Assembly (NCBI RefSeq): GCF_011440305.1
Contig: NZ_JAAOIW010000001.1
Location: 558,001 to 622,000 of the forward strand
Source: Paenibacillus agricola
GTDB taxonomy: Bacteria; Bacillota; Bacilli; Paenibacillales; NBRC-103111
DNA: 64,000 nucleotides
Direction of reading: 5' to 3'
Part shown: piece after piece, positions 16,626-25,114 of the stretch
Layout: each line of letters starts with the position of its first letter
How positions within the stretch are numbered: position 1 is the stretch's first letter
Notes under the pieces: model-generated
Database searches by the model: none
The model's input: only the letters and a program-made list of their open reading frames with translations
What the model was told of the DNA's origin: nothing
Translations under genes and position numbers: made by a program

Positions 16626-18500
16626 TATGATTGTTGTATGAACCGGAAGCAAGACGGAAAATGTCGTCCCTTGGCCCACTGTGCTTTTGACCGTAACCGT
16701 GCCTTGGTGGGCTTCTACCAAATTACGAACAATCGATAACCCTAATCCTGTCCCACCTGAAACGCCTCGTGTACGTGCCTTGTCGGCTTTGTAGAAGCGT
16801 TCGAAAACATAAGGCAAGTCACCTGCTGGTATGCCCATGCCTTGATCCGTTATTTCAATCAAGATAGCAGCCTCCCCCTTGTACAATTGCCGCTCTGCAA
16901 GCATCGTGATTGCTGCTTGGGCTGATGTATGGCGAATCGCGTTATCCAGTAAATTCGTCATCACCTGCTCCAGCCGGTCCTCATCAGCATGCTCCAGCAG
17001 CAACTCTTCCTCTGGCAGCTCACAGCTGATCAGAATCTCTTGTTCTTTGGCCAAGGCGGTGAACTTGCGATGCATTCGCTTCATAAAACTACGTACGTCG
17101 ACTTGCCGGAAATGCAGCTCGATATGACCTGTCTCCATCCGTGCCAAATCTAACAGATCACGAACTAATCTTCCCATACGCAACGATTCTTCATGAATAA
17201 CCTGAGCCAGTTCCTGCCGTTCTTCGGCAGAACCTGCAATATCGTCAAGTAACGCTTCACTATAGCCCTGAAGCATCGACAGCGGAGTTCTCAGCTCGTG
17301 CGAAACATTAGCAACAAAATCCTTGCGAAACTTATCGAGCCTGAATTCCTCGGTTACATCCCGCAAAACCGCCACAACGCCCCGAACAGCCGCGTGGGCA
17401 TACAATGGCGTCATCACTACTGACCAAACTTCATTATGCACGTGCAGCTTGGAGGAAATCTCTTTGGCTCCTGTTATGACCTCTTCTAGCAGCATCCTCA
17501 TGGGTCCAGGAATCATTTTATTGGGATCGCCTGTTACGGCTACCGCATATTTGTCCTGAGTTTCTTCCTCATTCCAATGGATTTGGTTCCAATCATGAAC
17601 GATTTTATCACCTTGGGGATTGGCCAGAATGACATATCCATCCGAATTGAAGGTGATAACAGCATCCGTCATACTGCGCAATACACTTGATAAATGCTCT
17701 TTCTCATGGCTTAACGCCTTAATAGTATCCGATAATTCCTCGCCCATCCGGTTAAAGGTTTTGCCCAGCTCACCGATTTCATCCGTAGAAGTGATAGGCA
17801 CTCTTGTGGCATATTCGCCTAAAGAAATCAGATCGGCTGCTTTTTTCAGCTGCAGGATCGGCTGTGTAATTTTGGTCAATAGAAAAAATGCAAAAAAGGT
17901 CGTCATCAGAAAACCGATCAAGGATACATAAGCAAAGAGCTGCATCACATAGGTCTGGGTAGCTTCAACCGATTGCGCCGATTGAAAAATAATCGCGGCG
18001 CCAATGATGCCCTGCTGGTTCACATCCTTTAGCGGTACGGCAACAGCCGAATACGGACTATTCACCAGTTGCTTGCCTGAGGCGATGCTGGGCATCCGAT
18101 TATCAATCGTCTCCCCGGCGAACACTCTTTTCATCATTGGTTCCGAAAAAAAATCGCTATACTGTGCATTAGGCGGAGGAGTGCTAACATTACCGTCAGG
18201 AAGCAGGATCGGATTAAATGCGGTATCCACGCTAAAAATGTACGCATCCTGGGCACTTAGCACATCACTAACCAAATCTATATAACGGTTACGTGTATCC
18301 CCCATATGCTGGGAAATACCTGTTGCCACTTTTAAACCGAGCTTTCGTAAATTTTCGGTTTGATCCTGTGATTTAGGAAAGGACGTTTCGATATATTGGC
18401 TAAGAAATAACCCAAGAACGAGCAATACAACAGCAACTAATCCGATGATAGTCAGCCAGAGCTTGCCAACGACGCTTTTTAGACTGAATATACTGAACAC
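16623..18500 (-). CDS. resE: Redox-sensing histidine kinase ResE
   Basis: This 625-residue membrane kinase has two membrane segments (about 13-35 and 186-208) around an extracytoplasmic domain. HAMP (about 209-262), PAS (about 270-380), HisKA with the phosphoacceptor in NVSHELRTPLSML (His401), and an HATPase domain with DNAIRHT, DQGMGIP and GGTGLGLSI follow. It phosphorylates ResD to control respiration and anaerobic genes. The start is GTG, 2 nt after the resD stop, with GAGGTG inside the end of resD. Position in resABCDE decides ResE over other WalK/PhoR-like kinases. Confidence 0.93.
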   Translation of the reverse strand: MFSIFSLKSVVGKLWLTIIGLVAVVLLVLGLFLSQYIETSFPKSQDQTENLRKLGLKVATGISQHMGDTRNRYIDLVSDVLSAQDAYIFSVDTAFNPILLPDGNVSTPPPNAQYSDFFSEPMMKRVFAGETIDNRMPSIASGKQLVNSPYSAVAVPLKDVNQQGIIGAAIIFQSAQSVEATQTYVMQLFAYVSLIGFLMTTFFAFFLLTKITQPILQLKKAADLISLGEYATRVPITSTDEIGELGKTFNRMGEELSDTIKALSHEKEHLSSVLRSMTDAVITFNSDGYVILANPQGDKIVHDWNQIHWNEEETQDKYAVAVTGDPNKMIPGPMRMLLEEVITGAKEISSKLHVHNEVWSVVMTPLYAHAAVRGVVAVLRDVTEEFRLDKFRKDFVANVSHELRTPLSMLQGYSEALLDDIAGSAEERQELAQVIHEESLRMGRLVRDLLDLARMETGHIELHFRQVDVRSFMKRMHRKFTALAKEQEILISCELPEEELLLEHADEDRLEQVMTNLLDNAIRHTSAQAAITMLAERQLYKGEAAILIEITDQGMGIPAGDLPYVFERFYKADKARTRGVSGGTGLGLSIVRNLVEAHQGTVTVKSTVGQGTTFSVLLPVHTTII

Positions 18501-18501
18501 G

Positions 18502-19218
18502 TTACTTAGGCACCTCTAGCTTGTATCCGACGCCCCATACTGTCGTAATCATCGAAGCGGCCTCAGGCGACACTTTATTCAGCTTCTCACGAAGCCTTTT
18601 AACATGTGTATCTACAGTCCGTAAATCACCAAAAAATTCATAGTTCCATACATCCTTCAACAGCTCCTCACGGGAAAATACTTTATCCGGAGACACCGCT
18701 AAATAATGCAAAAGCTCATATTCTTTGGGGGTTAAAGCCACTTCCTGTCCACCTGCACTTACACGATGTGCATCATGCTCAATAATCAGGTTGGGGAATA
18801 CTATATTATTGCTGGAATTAACCTCCTTGGACAAATAAGCGGTTACTGAAGATCTTCTGAGGATCGCTTTCACCCTGTAAATGACCTCACGCGGGCTAAA
18901 GGGCTTCACTACATAATCATCGGCCCCCATTTCAAAGCCTTGGACACGATTCGTTTCTTCCCCTTTAGCCGTGAGCATAATGACCGGTGTGGATTTCACC
19001 TGGCGCAGCCTGGCACAGACTTCGTTGCCATCTATGCCGGGAAGCATCACATCGAGCAGAATGAGGTCATAGTCGGTCTCAAGTGCTTTCTTCAAGGCCG
19101 TCTCGCCATCCTCGGCTTCATCAATAATGAAATTTTCTTTTTCCAAATACATCCTTAGCAAGCGACGTATCCGCTCCTCGTCGTCTACGACCAAAATTGT
19201 CATTTGTAGTTCAGACAT
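18502..19218 (-). CDS. resD: Response regulator ResD (OmpR family)
   Basis: This regulator has an N-terminal receiver domain with the acidic pair in VVDDEERIRRLL, the phosphoacceptor aspartate in LILLDVMLPG (about residue 56) and the switch lysine in DYVVKPF. A C-terminal winged-helix DNA-binding domain ends VDTHVKRLREKL and VWGVGYKLE. In B. subtilis ResD activates respiration and nitrate-respiration genes. Of three nearby start codons I chose the ATG at 19218 because GGTGG lies 8 nt upstream; the others lie within or against it. Confidence 0.94.
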   Translation of the reverse strand: MSELQMTILVVDDEERIRRLLRMYLEKENFIIDEAEDGETALKKALETDYDLILLDVMLPGIDGNEVCARLRQVKSTPVIMLTAKGEETNRVQGFEMGADDYVVKPFSPREVIYRVKAILRRSSVTAYLSKEVNSSNNIVFPNLIIEHDAHRVSAGGQEVALTPKEYELLHYLAVSPDKVFSREELLKDVWNYEFFGDLRTVDTHVKRLREKLNKVSPEAASMITTVWGVGYKLEVPK

Positions 19219-19240
19219 CGGCATTTCCACCCTTTCTTAT

Positions 19241-19280
19241 TTAAGTTCCTAGTTACGAATTTAAGTTCCTGAGTACGAAT
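19241..19280. repeat. 20-bp tandem duplication spanning the resC stop codon
   Basis: Two adjacent 20-bp units (19241-19260 and 19261-19280) begin TTAAGTTCCT and end TACGAAT, with a few differences in the middle. The second unit encodes the last residues and stop of resC (HSYSGT*). The first is a copy just downstream of the gene. Confidence 0.75.
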
Positions 19281-20508
19281 GTAAGCCGGCAATAACTAAA
19301 TTAACGCCGATTAGCGTAAACATCACAACCATAAAGCCGATAACCGCCAGCCATGCAGACCTTTTCCCCTGCCAGCCTTTGGAAAATCGAAGATGCAAAT
19401 ACGCCGCGTAGTATAAGAAGGTAATGAGCGCCCATACTTCTTTGGGATCCCAGCCCCAGAAGCGGCCCCATGCCTCGGCTGCCCATATCATCGCAAAGAC
19501 CAAAGCGCCCAGCGTAAAGATTGGATAACCGATTGCAATGGCACGGTAGCTGATTTCATCGATATCCTCAAGGTCAATGCCTTTAAGCAATGGGCTTATC
19601 GCAGCGCCTAATGGCTTGCGGGCAATGAGACGGAGCAGCCCATACAGGATAATGCCGCCGAATATCGACCATACCACCGTATTTAGCTTGCGCCCTGCAT
19701 TGGAGCCATGCATCCAGGATGGAGCTTCAAAGGGAGCTTCCGTCATCCCCAGAAACGGCTGCATTTCGACCTGTTCACTTTCAAATGGCTTGAAAATTGG
19801 CGGTAGCACGTAATCCACGGTTTGTTTTACGGTTTGCTCAATACCATCCTTGCTAGTATACAAGACATCGTTTGTATATTTTGCATGATAGCCGGCAGCA
19901 TTAAAACCGAATATGGAAACCACAAAAGCAACGATCATAACCAGCGAAAATAAAGTAAGCTCAACCCCACGTTGTTCCTTACGGTCGCCAGGTGTTTGTC
20001 CTGAAAAGTTAACACTGCGCAGCAGATACATTAAGCCGGCAGCAAAGCCTACTGCAAAAAAAGCTTCTCCGGTAGCAGCAGTCGTTACGTGAATTTTCAG
20101 CCAATAGCTTTGTAAGGCTGGAATTAGCGGCTGAATATCCTTCGGAAATACCGAGGCATACCCGATTATAATAATCCCAATGGGTAAGGCAAATATGCCC
20201 AGCACCGTTGCCCGATAAATGTAATACACAATAATAAACGCGAATATGATCATCATGCCAAGAAAGGTCATAAACTCGTACATATTACTTGTTGGAATAT
20301 GGCCGGCTTCCGCCCATCGGGTGAAGAAAAATGCTAAATGGCCTGCGAGCCCTACCATCGTAGCCACGATGGCGCCATTGCCCCATTTGCGAGTATAGGC
20401 TATAGGATCCTCTTTGGCCCATTTTTTTCCGAGTATCGCAGTAACAAACATAAGAAATGCTAGGTTATAGACGATAAAGCCTATTAGTAAAAACGAACTG
20501 CTGTTCAC
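19261..20508 (-). CDS. resC: Cytochrome c biogenesis protein ResC (CcsA type, haem handling)
   Basis: This 415-residue, multi-span membrane protein is the CcsA/ResC half of the System II cytochrome c synthetase. The tryptophan-rich WWD motif that presents haem is visible as WGRFWGWDPKEVWALI near residue 344. Conserved histidines occur on either side. It works with ResB to move haem outward and join it to apocytochrome c. The GTG start overlaps the resB stop by 4 nt (GTGA) with GGAGGGG upstream, so translation is coupled. Confidence 0.95.
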   Translation of the reverse strand: MNSSSFLLIGFIVYNLAFLMFVTAILGKKWAKEDPIAYTRKWGNGAIVATMVGLAGHLAFFFTRWAEAGHIPTSNMYEFMTFLGMMIIFAFIIVYYIYRATVLGIFALPIGIIIIGYASVFPKDIQPLIPALQSYWLKIHVTTAATGEAFFAVGFAAGLMYLLRSVNFSGQTPGDRKEQRGVELTLFSLVMIVAFVVSIFGFNAAGYHAKYTNDVLYTSKDGIEQTVKQTVDYVLPPIFKPFESEQVEMQPFLGMTEAPFEAPSWMHGSNAGRKLNTVVWSIFGGIILYGLLRLIARKPLGAAISPLLKGIDLEDIDEISYRAIAIGYPIFTLGALVFAMIWAAEAWGRFWGWDPKEVWALITFLYYAAYLHLRFSKGWQGKRSAWLAVIGFMVVMFTLIGVNLVIAGLHSYSGT

Positions 20509-22199
20509 GACGTCACCCCTCCAGCTTCCAACGATTTGGGATCCACTTCAATCCCCGACTTATGCAACAATTGGGCGACCTCTTTACGAACACCGAACCA
20601 GTTTTTGTTCGTGTGGGCACCTAACGACAAACGGCCATTATCAATACGCAGCCAAATTCGGCGGTGATGCCAATAAAAGCCCATAATGAGTCCAAGCATG
20701 GAAATCCCTGCACCTATCCAAATGTAGGGCATGGCCAAGTCTACACGAATATTCAGATAGCTGATATAATTGGTGAACTGAACATCAGCCATAGAATTGA
20801 CGGATAGCTCGAATTTCTTGCCAATCTCACCATTAATATCATCCTGGCGGAAGGACAGCTTATCCACCTGCCTCGGGAAATAGAGGTAAGGCTCGCCTTG
20901 TACAGATAAACCAGGACCTGTTATTGAGAATATAAAAGCAGGCATCTTAGGTTCATTCGATTTGGTCGTTGGAACCCCTTTATCATCAAGCATAAACTCA
21001 GGAAAATAACCTTTTAGCTTTAAAGTATAGCTTCCTACCTGGTAGCTTTCCTCCGGCCGAGCCATGGATAGATCAAAGCTTCCATAAGATTCGCCTGTCC
21101 TCAGATCCTTCAGTGATGGCTTTACAGAAACTAACATTGGTGCTTCCTTATAGTCAAACTGATAAGCCATAAACCCTTTATACTCAAGCGGTTCATTTAC
21201 GATGATATCCTGCCGGTGCACTTCTGTAAGCTGTGGCTGCTTCGAAGGGTTCTCACAATCGGCAACACATCGGTATAAAACCGCCTTGGTTTCATAGATT
21301 TTGGGAACTGCCTGCTCCTTGGCCCGAAAGCCTTCAGACATTTCTGTCTCATCATAATACTCAAGTGTAAACTTCTCATTTTTCAAGTAATAAGAGGTTT
21401 CCGGTATTTGTACAGCCACCCCTTCAGGAAAGGCGATATGTTGATCCATATGCCAGCCGGGGATACTTCGCATGAGGATGGCCAACAAGAAAATAATAAG
21501 CCCGATATGGTTAATATAGGGACCCCAACGGCTGAAACGATTTTTCTCCGCCAGTAGCGCGGATCCATCTGCATACACTCGATAATGCTGCTTTTTTAGC
21601 TGAACGGCCGCACGCTTCACCCATTCTTCCTCTTCGGCTTGTGCATCCTTCTTAGACGCAGACACCGTATCGATGGCAAGGTCACCACTGAAGGAAACCT
21701 TTTGCCTTAATATAAAATTTAAATGCTTACGAATTTGTTGCTTGGACAATGCCCTGTACAGAGGTAATACGCGGTCAAGGCTACATACCACAAGTGAGGT
21801 TCCGATCATAAACAGCAACCCGATAAACCACCACGATTCGAACGTATGGGACAGCCCCAGCAAATAATAAATGTGTCCAATTGTACCGTAGTTTTCTTGG
21901 TAATAAAGGGAGGGATCAAAGTTCAAAAACGTATTCTCTTGCGGAAAAATGGTGCCAACCGCTGATGCGGCTAACGTAATGAGAATCATATAGATCGCAA
22001 TCTTGACGGAGGAGAAAAAATTCCAGACCTTGTCCACCCAATCTGGATTCGATTTTTGCGAACGTCTGGCTATTCCATCATAGCGCATTTCTAATGGTTC
22101 TTTGCCATCTTCCTCATACAAGGGCTTGCCACAGGCTTCGCAAAGTACGGTACCAACATGATTCAGATGGCCGCATTCACATTTTGTGTTGTGAATCAT
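20505..22199 (-). CDS. resB: Cytochrome c biogenesis protein ResB, with an N-terminal zinc ribbon
   Basis: The product (564 residues) is the Ccs1/ResB partner of ResC, with about four membrane segments and a large extracytoplasmic domain between residues roughly 250 and 500. The N-terminal 35 residues form a zinc ribbon (CECGH, then CEACGKPL) in the cytoplasm, followed by KVWNFFSSVKIAIYMILITL. I chose the ATG at 22199 because GGAGG lies 8 nt upstream; the frame is open for another 21 codons through a palindromic element. That element ends 17 nt before the start codon. Confidence 0.94.
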   Translation of the reverse strand: MIHNTKCECGHLNHVGTVLCEACGKPLYEEDGKEPLEMRYDGIARRSQKSNPDWVDKVWNFFSSVKIAIYMILITLAASAVGTIFPQENTFLNFDPSLYYQENYGTIGHIYYLLGLSHTFESWWFIGLLFMIGTSLVVCSLDRVLPLYRALSKQQIRKHLNFILRQKVSFSGDLAIDTVSASKKDAQAEEEEWVKRAAVQLKKQHYRVYADGSALLAEKNRFSRWGPYINHIGLIIFLLAILMRSIPGWHMDQHIAFPEGVAVQIPETSYYLKNEKFTLEYYDETEMSEGFRAKEQAVPKIYETKAVLYRCVADCENPSKQPQLTEVHRQDIIVNEPLEYKGFMAYQFDYKEAPMLVSVKPSLKDLRTGESYGSFDLSMARPEESYQVGSYTLKLKGYFPEFMLDDKGVPTTKSNEPKMPAFIFSITGPGLSVQGEPYLYFPRQVDKLSFRQDDINGEIGKKFELSVNSMADVQFTNYISYLNIRVDLAMPYIWIGAGISMLGLIMGFYWHHRRIWLRIDNGRLSLGAHTNKNWFGVRKEVAQLLHKSGIEVDPKSLEAGGVTS

Positions 22200-22215
22200 T
22201 GGGTTACCCTCCTGA

Positions 22216-22251
22216 GAGTTTTCGGAGAAAACTAGCTCCTTAAGCTTGGGC
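22216..22251. repeat. Dispersed palindromic element, copy upstream of resB
   Basis: The palindrome at 22217-22233 has arms AGTTTTC and GAAAACT. Relative to the other copies the G and C nearest the centre are swapped in both arms, so pairing is kept. The tail AAGCTTGGGC aligns with the tails of the copies at 2964-3039, 58501-58538 and 60959-60996. It abuts the resB ribosome-binding site. Confidence 0.7.
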
Positions 22252-22319
22252 TTGCGTTTCAAGCCCTATGCGAAGTAATAGCCACCTCTAATATAAAAAA
22301 CGGAAGCAAGCTTCGGTCG

Positions 22320-22853
22320 CTATTTATTAGAAGTGGCAGGAATGGAAGCTATCGCTTTTTCGATAACAGCCTCGGTCATTTCACCGATCATGATTTTGGA
22401 AATTTTGCCATCAGGGGTAATAAAGAACGTTGTGGGATACTGGCTGACGCCATATCGTTTACGTGTGGCTTCATTGTCGTCCAACAATATTGGGAAGGTT
22501 ATCTTATACTGCTCCACAAAGCTTTGTACGGTAATTTTACTCTCGCCCAAATTTAAAGCAAGGAATTCCACCTTTTGCTTGTCCATCTTGTCGAATTGGT
22601 GCTGAATGGCCGGCATTTCATCTTTGCAGGGTGGGCACCAGGTTCCCCAGAAGTTCACCATCACCGTTTTCCCTTTATAATCAGATAACTTATGCTGCTT
22701 GCCATCAAGGCTTATTAAGTTGAAATCAGGAGCGACGGAGCCTTCCAAAGGTTTTTTTTCCGTTGCATACAAATTGTTTATCAGCGTCAAAGCACCAATC
22801 ACGATCACAATAGCAAATATACAAAGCTGTATCCATCTTTTATTTTTCCCCAT
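22320..22853 (-). CDS. resA: Extracytoplasmic thiol-disulfide oxidoreductase ResA
   Basis: This 177-residue protein has one N-terminal membrane anchor (about residues 8-28) and a thioredoxin fold facing outward. The active site is WCPPC (Cys73, Cys76), followed by the conserved glutamate of KDEMP typical of ResA. ResA reduces the apocytochrome c CXXCH disulfide so that haem can be attached. The cis-Pro loop is YPTTFFI near residue 141. It heads the resABCDE operon, with about 120 nt to resB. Confidence 0.95.
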   Translation of the reverse strand: MGKNKRWIQLCIFAIVIVIGALTLINNLYATEKKPLEGSVAPDFNLISLDGKQHKLSDYKGKTVMVNFWGTWCPPCKDEMPAIQHQFDKMDKQKVEFLALNLGESKITVQSFVEQYKITFPILLDDNEATRKRYGVSQYPTTFFITPDGKISKIMIGEMTEAVIEKAIASIPATSNK

Positions 22854-22924
22854 TGATGCTCACTCCAAACGGAAGCTTGGTACATCCGAATAACGGCTTA
22901 CTATAGGTTATTATCCGGCTGCTC

Positions 22925-22954
22925 TTTAGGCGTTTTCACCTATTCTTTATTATA
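22925..22954 (-). promoter_or_regulatory. Probable resA promoter -10 with cre-like site
   Basis: TATAAT lies at 22949-22954 on the minus strand; no good -35 is visible 17 nt upstream. A catabolite-repression-like box TGAAAACGCCTAAA (22925-22938) follows and agrees with TGWAARCGYTWNCW at 12 of 14 positions. A weak -35 would fit an activator-dependent promoter such as one needing ResD. Confidence 0.4.
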
Positions 22955-22974
22955 GCTAACTTTCATGGCGGCGT

Positions 22975-23721
22975 TTATTTGTCTTTTTGAATATTATGTG
23001 TCTTGAGTGCTTCATCTGTAAGCTCTTTAACTTCCTTAGGCTCCAGATGTCGAAATTTACCCCGCGGTACCCCTGTCAAAGCTATCGGTCCGAATTGGAC
23101 GCGTTTAAGCTTAATTAAGGGGAATTCGATAGCATCAAACATACGCCTAACCTGGCGGTTACGCCCTTCGTAGATCGTAATAGAAACAATCGTTTCTTTT
23201 TTAGCGAGATCGATATCGTAATAATCCACCTCAGCATGCGAAGTCATCCCATCCTCAAGCTCGATTCCATCTCGAAGCTTGTCCAGCAAGGAGCCGTGCG
23301 GTACACCTTTAACCGTAGCATGATATGTACGCGGGACATGATGTCTGGGATGTGTCAATAAATTAGCAAACTCCCCATCATTGGTCAGCAGCAGCAGACC
23401 CTCCGTATCGTAGTCAAGCCGACCTACCGGATAAATCCGCTCTTGGATATCCTCTAGAAAATCGGTAACAATCTTACGACCACCAGGATCTGAAGCGCTG
23501 GTAATCACCCCTTTGGGCTTATTAAATAAGATATACACCTTTTTCTGCTGCCTGATCGTGCGACCATCTACTTTGATCACATCGGAGGTAGCTTCAACCT
23601 TGACGCCCAGCGTTGTAATAATTTCATCATTCACCATCACACGTCCAGCTGTTATTAACTCTTCACATTTACGACGGGAGGCCACTCCCGCTTCTGCCAA
23701 TACTTTTTGTAATCGTTCCAT
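22975..23721 (-). CDS. rluB: 23S rRNA pseudouridine synthase RluB family
   Basis: This 248-residue enzyme has an N-terminal S4 RNA-binding domain (MERLQKVLAEAGVASRRKCEELI) and the RsuA/RluB catalytic domain. The catalytic aspartate lies in VGRLDYDTEGLLLLTNDG near residue 103. KPKGVITSASDP and EGRNRQVRRMFDAI are further family blocks. It would convert a 23S rRNA uridine to pseudouridine. It sits between spmB and resA, as in B. subtilis. Confidence 0.94.
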   Translation of the reverse strand: MERLQKVLAEAGVASRRKCEELITAGRVMVNDEIITTLGVKVEATSDVIKVDGRTIRQQKKVYILFNKPKGVITSASDPGGRKIVTDFLEDIQERIYPVGRLDYDTEGLLLLTNDGEFANLLTHPRHHVPRTYHATVKGVPHGSLLDKLRDGIELEDGMTSHAEVDYYDIDLAKKETIVSITIYEGRNRQVRRMFDAIEFPLIKLKRVQFGPIALTGVPRGKFRHLEPKEVKELTDEALKTHNIQKDK

Positions 23722-23834
23722 AAGTCTCCATTCACCTCTAACCTAATGATACCCATCCTAAGGAGAAATCACAAGCAGGGAGCAATGAAAAAGGTATCAG
23801 AACGAGTGATCATGTGTAAAACCGATGAACAGAC

Positions 23835-23858
23835 CAAAAAACCTGCAAAAAGGCAGGA
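23835..23858 (-). terminator. Rho-independent terminator after spmB
   Basis: On the minus strand CCTGC pairs with GCAGG around a 5-nt loop, followed by six T, starting about 14 nt after the spmB stop. Confidence 0.75.
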
Positions 23859-23871
23859 TGGAAGTATTTCA

Positions 23872-24405
23872 TTAAGCAAACACCAAATAACAAATCACAA
23901 TAGAAGCAACAAACCCGACGGCATCAGAAATCAAGCCAACCTTTAAAGCATAGCTTGCTTTGCGAATCCCGATGGCCCCAAAGTAGACGGTAATTACATA
24001 CATCGTCGTATCGGTGCTGCCCTGAATCGTTGAGGCGATCCTCCCTATCATGGAATCCGGTCCAAACTGCTCTAGTAAGTCTGTGGTAAACGCTAACGAT
24101 CCCGCTCCGGTAATGGGGCGCAATATCGCTAAAGGAAGGATTTCGCTCGGAATCCCGATCCATTCGCAAAATGGCCTCACCCAGCCAATCATCAGCTCCA
24201 TCGCCCCCGAAGCGCGAAATATGCTGATCGCCACCATCATTCCAACCAGATGGGGAATAATCCGAATCGCCGTATCAAAGCCATCCTTCGCCCCATCCAC
24301 GAACGATTCATATACCGGCACCTTCCGATAAGCGGCAAATAACGGAATAAATACAATGATTACGGGGATGGCCCAGGCGGAAATTAAATTTACAAATGCA
24401 TACAT
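23872..24405 (-). CDS. spmB: Spore maturation protein B
   Basis: This 177-residue protein with a nucleoside-recognition (Gate) domain matches SpmB. Typical segments are RIIPHLVGMMVAISIFRASGA and LRPITGAGSLAFTTDLLEQFGPDS. SpmA and SpmB together are needed for full spore-core dehydration in B. subtilis; the transported solute is not known. GGATGAGGCAGG precedes the ATG within the end of spmA, 6 nt before this gene. Confidence 0.95.
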   Translation of the reverse strand: MYAFVNLISAWAIPVIIVFIPLFAAYRKVPVYESFVDGAKDGFDTAIRIIPHLVGMMVAISIFRASGAMELMIGWVRPFCEWIGIPSEILPLAILRPITGAGSLAFTTDLLEQFGPDSMIGRIASTIQGSTDTTMYVITVYFGAIGIRKASYALKVGLISDAVGFVASIVICYLVFA

Positions 24406-24411
24406 CCTGCC

Positions 24412-25032
24412 TCATCCTTTCCCTTTCGGGTTGTTAATAAGCGCGGGCGGCTTGTGGGAATGGCGATAGCGATACCACTTATCCACAAATACAGCGGCTA
24501 AGGTCGATACGATTGTTGCCATCAAGGTTGTGCCCACAATTTCAGCGGGGCTGATGGAATTGTAGTTCATGCGGATCGCAATTAATGTTGTCGGGATCAG
24601 GGTAATGCTCGCTGTATTAAGCGCTAGCAGCGTACACATCGCAGGACTGGCCAGTTCTTTGTCCGCGTTTAATAGCTGAAGTTCCTGCATCGCTTTAATT
24701 CCCATTGGAGTAGCAGCATTCCCCAGCCCAAGGATGTTAGCACCCATATTGGACATGATGTAACCCAAAGCCGGATGGTCGCGCGGCACACTGGGGAATA
24801 AAAACCGTACGATCGGGCGAAGCAGCGAAGCTAATACTTTCAACAAGCCGGCATCCTCCGCGATCCGCATAATACCCAGCCAAAATACCATAATGCTGAC
24901 TAAACCAAAGCAGACCGTTACGCCACTTTTTGCCCCATCAAAGGTGGCTTGCGTGACTAACTCAATCTTTCCAGTAAAGGCTGCCACCACAAAACCCGAA
25001 ACCAAAAAAAACAACCAGATCATATTGACCAT
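24412..25032 (-). CDS. spmA: Spore maturation protein A
   Basis: This protein (206 residues from the ATG at 25032, with AGAGAGG upstream) has the SpmA Gate-domain layout: GAKSGVTVCFGLVSIMVF, then NMGANILGLGNAATPMGIKAM and LLALNTASITLIPTTLIAIR, within about five membrane segments. An in-frame ATG eight codons upstream lacks a ribosome-binding site. It lies between dacB and spmB, the usual dacB-spmA-spmB operon of spore cortex and core formation. Confidence 0.94.
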   Translation of the reverse strand: MVNMIWLFFLVSGFVVAAFTGKIELVTQATFDGAKSGVTVCFGLVSIMVFWLGIMRIAEDAGLLKVLASLLRPIVRFLFPSVPRDHPALGYIMSNMGANILGLGNAATPMGIKAMQELQLLNADKELASPAMCTLLALNTASITLIPTTLIAIRMNYNSISPAEIVGTTLMATIVSTLAAVFVDKWYRYRHSHKPPALINNPKGKG

Positions 25033-25114
25033 TATTTTGCTCGACCTCTCTTTCATTCAAATGCTGAGGACACCGAATTATGGATTGTTGGTAACAGCTG
25101 CTTCACGGTTGTTC

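Noticed and set aside
22297-22318. Hairpin between resA and resB followed by six T
   Set aside because: The stem has a mismatch and a minimal loop; it might attenuate transcription but is too weak to call.
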